Shown piece by piece: positions 62,025 to 64,000 of a stretch of DNA of 64,000 nucleotides. Under the pieces are notes generated by a model. It did no database searches. It saw only the letters and a program-made list of their open reading frames with translations, and was not told where the DNA came from. Each line of letters opens with the position of its first letter. Within the stretch, counting starts at the first letter, position 1. The stretch comes from Chloroflexota bacterium (GTDB lineage Bacteria > Chloroflexota > Anaerolineae > Anaerolineales > VGOW01): NCBI GenBank assembly GCA_016213135.1, contig JACRBQ010000079.1, positions 19,058 to 83,057 of the forward strand, written 5' to 3'. The position numbers were made by a program, and so were the translations under genes.

Positions 62025-63211
62025 CCCCATCGCCTTCCCTCTCCCCTCGCTCCCGTGTCCAAACCGCCCTCCGGCACCAGCAACCCGACCGGGCGCCGGT
62101 CGACTTTTTGGCGACCACAGAAATATGGGATCGCTCGATTGCCGAAATCAAGCCCGACGCCACGGGCATTGGTCCGGCCGAGTTTTTCGACCCGGCGCGC
62201 GAGGCGCTGCTGCGCCACTTTTCCGTTGACTGCCGGGTGATGTCTTACGACATGTTCTGCACGCCGCCGGAATGGTTGATCCACGAGGGCGCGGCGGTAG
62301 ACTGGTGGGTGTCGATGGCCCGCTCCACGCCCAACCGCATGTGGCGGCAGTGCAACCCCGACGATACCTTCAACGACATTTGGAGCACGCACAGCTACCG
62401 CATGGAAACGGCCGTCGGCTCGTACGAAGGTTTCAAGACCTGGCCCCTCAGCAAAGCCGAAACGATCGAGGACTTGAAAAAGCACCCCTGGCCCCAGCCC
62501 GATTGGTGGGACTTCGGCCCCTTGCCGGGCATCATGAAGCAACTGGATGCGCACGAGGAGTATCACATCCGCTTCCGCATCGGTTCGGTGTTCGAGATCG
62601 GCTGGCAGTTGCGCGGCCTCGAAGAGTTTATGATGGATCTGGCGGTGAACCCGTCCATCCCGCTGTACATCATGGATCGGCTGTGCGAAATTTACCTGGA
62701 GAACCTGCGGCGCGTGCTGGAGGCCGACGCGGCGGCGGGCGGGCGGCTGGACATGGTGTACTTCTACGACGACATTGGCACGCAGAACTCGCTGTTGATT
62801 TCGAGGAAGATGTGGAAGGAGTATGTCCGCCCGTACCACGTCAAGCTGATCGATCTGGCTCACAAGTACGGCAAGCCGGTGATGTATCACACCGACGGCG
62901 CGATCTATCCCCTCATCCCCGACTTCATCGAGATGGGCGTGGACGTGCTCAACCCGCTCCAGCCCGACGCCCAGGGCATGGACATGGACAAAATCAAAGC
63001 CGAGTTCGGCGACAAGCTGACCTTCCACGGCGCGGTGGACATCATGCGCACGCTGCCGCGCGGCAAGCCACAGGAAGTGATGGCCGAAGTGCGCCGGCGG
63101 GTGGCCACATTGGGGAAGAATGGCGGCTACATCATGGCCAGCTCCCACCACATTCAGCCGGATACGCCCGTGGCAAATGTTCGGGCAATGTACGATTTAT
63201 CGTTGCGATAA
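62021..63211 (+). CDS. Uroporphyrinogen decarboxylase family protein (not HemE itself)
   Basis: 396 residues. Barrel with the family features VQTALRHQQPDRAPVDFL, YHIRFRIGSVFEIGWQLRG, FYDDIGTQNSLLISRKMW, KPVMYHTDGAIYPLIPDFIEMGVDVLNPLQ and the C-terminal GGYIMASSHHIQPDTPVANV. In the MtaA/UroD-like group such proteins transfer methyl groups or have unknown roles. Context here (nucleoside hydrolase, ribokinase, BMP lipoprotein) does not indicate heme synthesis. The start overlaps the toxin stop. Confidence 0.92.
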   Translation: MTPSPSLSPRSRVQTALRHQQPDRAPVDFLATTEIWDRSIAEIKPDATGIGPAEFFDPAREALLRHFSVDCRVMSYDMFCTPPEWLIHEGAAVDWWVSMARSTPNRMWRQCNPDDTFNDIWSTHSYRMETAVGSYEGFKTWPLSKAETIEDLKKHPWPQPDWWDFGPLPGIMKQLDAHEEYHIRFRIGSVFEIGWQLRGLEEFMMDLAVNPSIPLYIMDRLCEIYLENLRRVLEADAAAGGRLDMVYFYDDIGTQNSLLISRKMWKEYVRPYHVKLIDLAHKYGKPVMYHTDGAIYPLIPDFIEMGVDVLNPLQPDAQGMDMDKIKAEFGDKLTFHGAVDIMRTLPRGKPQEVMAEVRRRVATLGKNGGYIMASSHHIQPDTPVANVRAMYDLSLR

Positions 63212-63241
63212 CGCCGCCTTTGTTTGAGAGCGGCTTTCCGG

Positions 63242-63394
63242 TATAATTCAACCGTGCAACCGGCGCGAGGGCTGCGCTGAATTCTCGTTACGGCTTCGTG
63301 CCGAAAGGAGGTGGCGCACTTATCACAAGCCACACCATTGCTCCCCGTGGATCCAATTCCTTTCACGATCTTTCTCTTTAGGAGGAGAAATACA
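63242..63394 (+). promoter_or_regulatory. Leader of the BMP lipoprotein gene with -10 box and perfect orphan Shine-Dalgarno
   Basis: TATAAT at 63242-63247. GAAAGGAGGTG at 63303-63313 is complementary over 11 nt to the 16S 3' tail but has no start codon behind it. The real ribosome site GGAGG is nine nt before the ATG. GTGGC/GCCAC and CGGC/GCCG pairs suggest further folding. Confidence 0.5.
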
Positions 63395-64000
63395 ATGAAG
63401 AATAATCTGTTCAGATTACTGGCCGGCCTGTTGCTGGTCTCGATGGTGATTACCGCCTGCGGCCCCGCAGCCACCACCGCGGCCCCCACGGCAGTTCCGG
63501 CCACCACGGCCCCCACTGCCGTGCCTGCGGCCAAGGGCAAGGTGTGTGAAGTGACCGACACCGGCGGCGTGGACGACAAGTCGTTCAACGCCACCGCCTG
63601 GGCCGGCGCGGAAGCCGCCGCCGCGACACTCGGCTGGGAAGCCACTTACCTCGAGTCGAAGCAGCAGACCGACTATGAGAAGAACATCAATGAGTTCATC
63701 GGCTCGAAGTGCAATCTGATCGTGACCGTGGGCTTCCTGCTCGGCGATGCCACCCTGGCAGCCGCCAAAGCCAACCCGGATCAGCAGTTCCAGATCCTGG
63801 ACTATGCCTATAGCGAAGAAGTGCCGAACGTGTGGCAGCAGGTGTACGCCACCGAGCAGGGCGCGTTCCTGGCCGGCTACGTAGCAGCCAGCCAGACCAA
63901 AACCGGCAAGGTCGGCACGTTTGGCGGCATCAACATCCCGCCCGTGGCCGACTTCATGGTGGGCTTCCAGGAAGGCATGGAGTATTACAACACCCAACAC
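63395..64000 (+). CDS. BMP-family ABC transporter substrate-binding lipoprotein, cut by the right edge
   Basis: The 202 codons present start with a signal peptide and lipobox (VSMVITACGPA), a Thr/Ala/Pro spacer, and the BMP/Med domain: KVCEVTDTGGVDDKSFNATAW, NEFIGSKCNLIVTVGFLLGD, EQGAFLAGYVAASQTKTGKVGTFGG. This family binds purine nucleosides (PnrA/BmpA) for ABC uptake. Expected transporter genes would lie beyond the edge. With the nucleoside hydrolase and ribokinase upstream, a nucleoside salvage operon is the natural reading. Confidence 0.95.
   Translation, partial: MKNNLFRLLAGLLLVSMVITACGPAATTAAPTAVPATTAPTAVPAAKGKVCEVTDTGGVDDKSFNATAWAGAEAAAATLGWEATYLESKQQTDYEKNINEFIGSKCNLIVTVGFLLGDATLAAAKANPDQQFQILDYAYSEEVPNVWQQVYATEQGAFLAGYVAASQTKTGKVGTFGGINIPPVADFMVGFQEGMEYYNTQH

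Overview
The window looks like a chromosomal piece of an uncultured, G+C-rich bacterium of the Chloroflexota (Anaerolineae-like). This is an inference from gene content. The clues are two-part B12-dependent acyl-CoA mutases, LysM/SdrD-type surface proteins, lipoproteins with long Pro/Thr/Ala linkers, large PTPS-related and GT39-type membrane glycosyltransferases, and many short heptamer repeat arrays of the FIIHHSS-coding kind. No rRNA, tRNA, CRISPR array, insertion sequence or replication origin was seen. The genome was not identified by any database search.

Layout. 1-9479 (minus): surface cluster with a large membrane protein cut by the left edge, two LysM surface proteins, a GT39-like transferase and a LysR regulator. 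9673-10578: sigma-70 factor, divergent from lysR across nested palindromes. 10639-16519 (minus): flavin reductase-like protein, two 3-hydroxyacyl-CoA dehydrogenase-type proteins, a membrane protein threaded with repeats, a crotonase and an inositol-phosphatase. 16679-18495: a SelW-like gene with an in-frame UGA, then trpS and dtd. 18550-20906 (minus): PyrK-like, PIG-L and PyrD-like proteins. 20992-24539: SPFH protein, small acidic protein, metallophosphatase, MBL hydrolase. 24620-30678: GntR, MeaB-like GTPase, mutase large and B12 subunits, acyl-CoA synthetase and a Kal-like hotdog lyase, which look like one acyl-CoA pathway. 30675-36003 (minus): orphan dehydrogenase-like protein, MFS exporter, NadE with a nitrilase-type amidase, Lgt-like protein. 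36035-39696: lipoprotein, beta-lactamase-fold protein, and an A+T-richer methyltransferase/endonuclease pair. 39765-43020: two small membrane proteins and dnaK. 43345-46721: moaA, an NAD-epimerase, a MerR regulator and a chimeric gene remnant holding a second copy of the moaA 3' end. 46727-54285: second mutase with a coupled membrane gene, then assorted small enzymes. 54478-58962 (minus): large secreted subtilase and an FxLYD surface protein. 59400-64000: nucleoside hydrolase, ribokinase, toxin-antitoxin pair, UroD-family protein and a BMP-type substrate-binding lipoprotein cut by the right edge.

Most notable. (1) The gene at 16679-16933 reads as a SelW-like selenoprotein: the in-frame UGA falls at the U of a CxxU motif and a hairpin with a GU-containing loop lies at the right distance downstream. 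(2) Some twenty repeat arrays share a period of 7 nt but not a sequence. They sit between genes, often as inverted pairs, and also in frame inside genes, where they encode hydrophobic segments or supply C-termini. (3) The GntR/mutase/synthetase/Kal-like island may be an undescribed acyl-CoA pathway. (4) A HAD-MoaA chimera shows a nearly identical 252-nt duplication about 2.4 kb from moaA. Several genes also show a -10 box 6-7 nt before the start codon, which suggests leaderless mRNAs.
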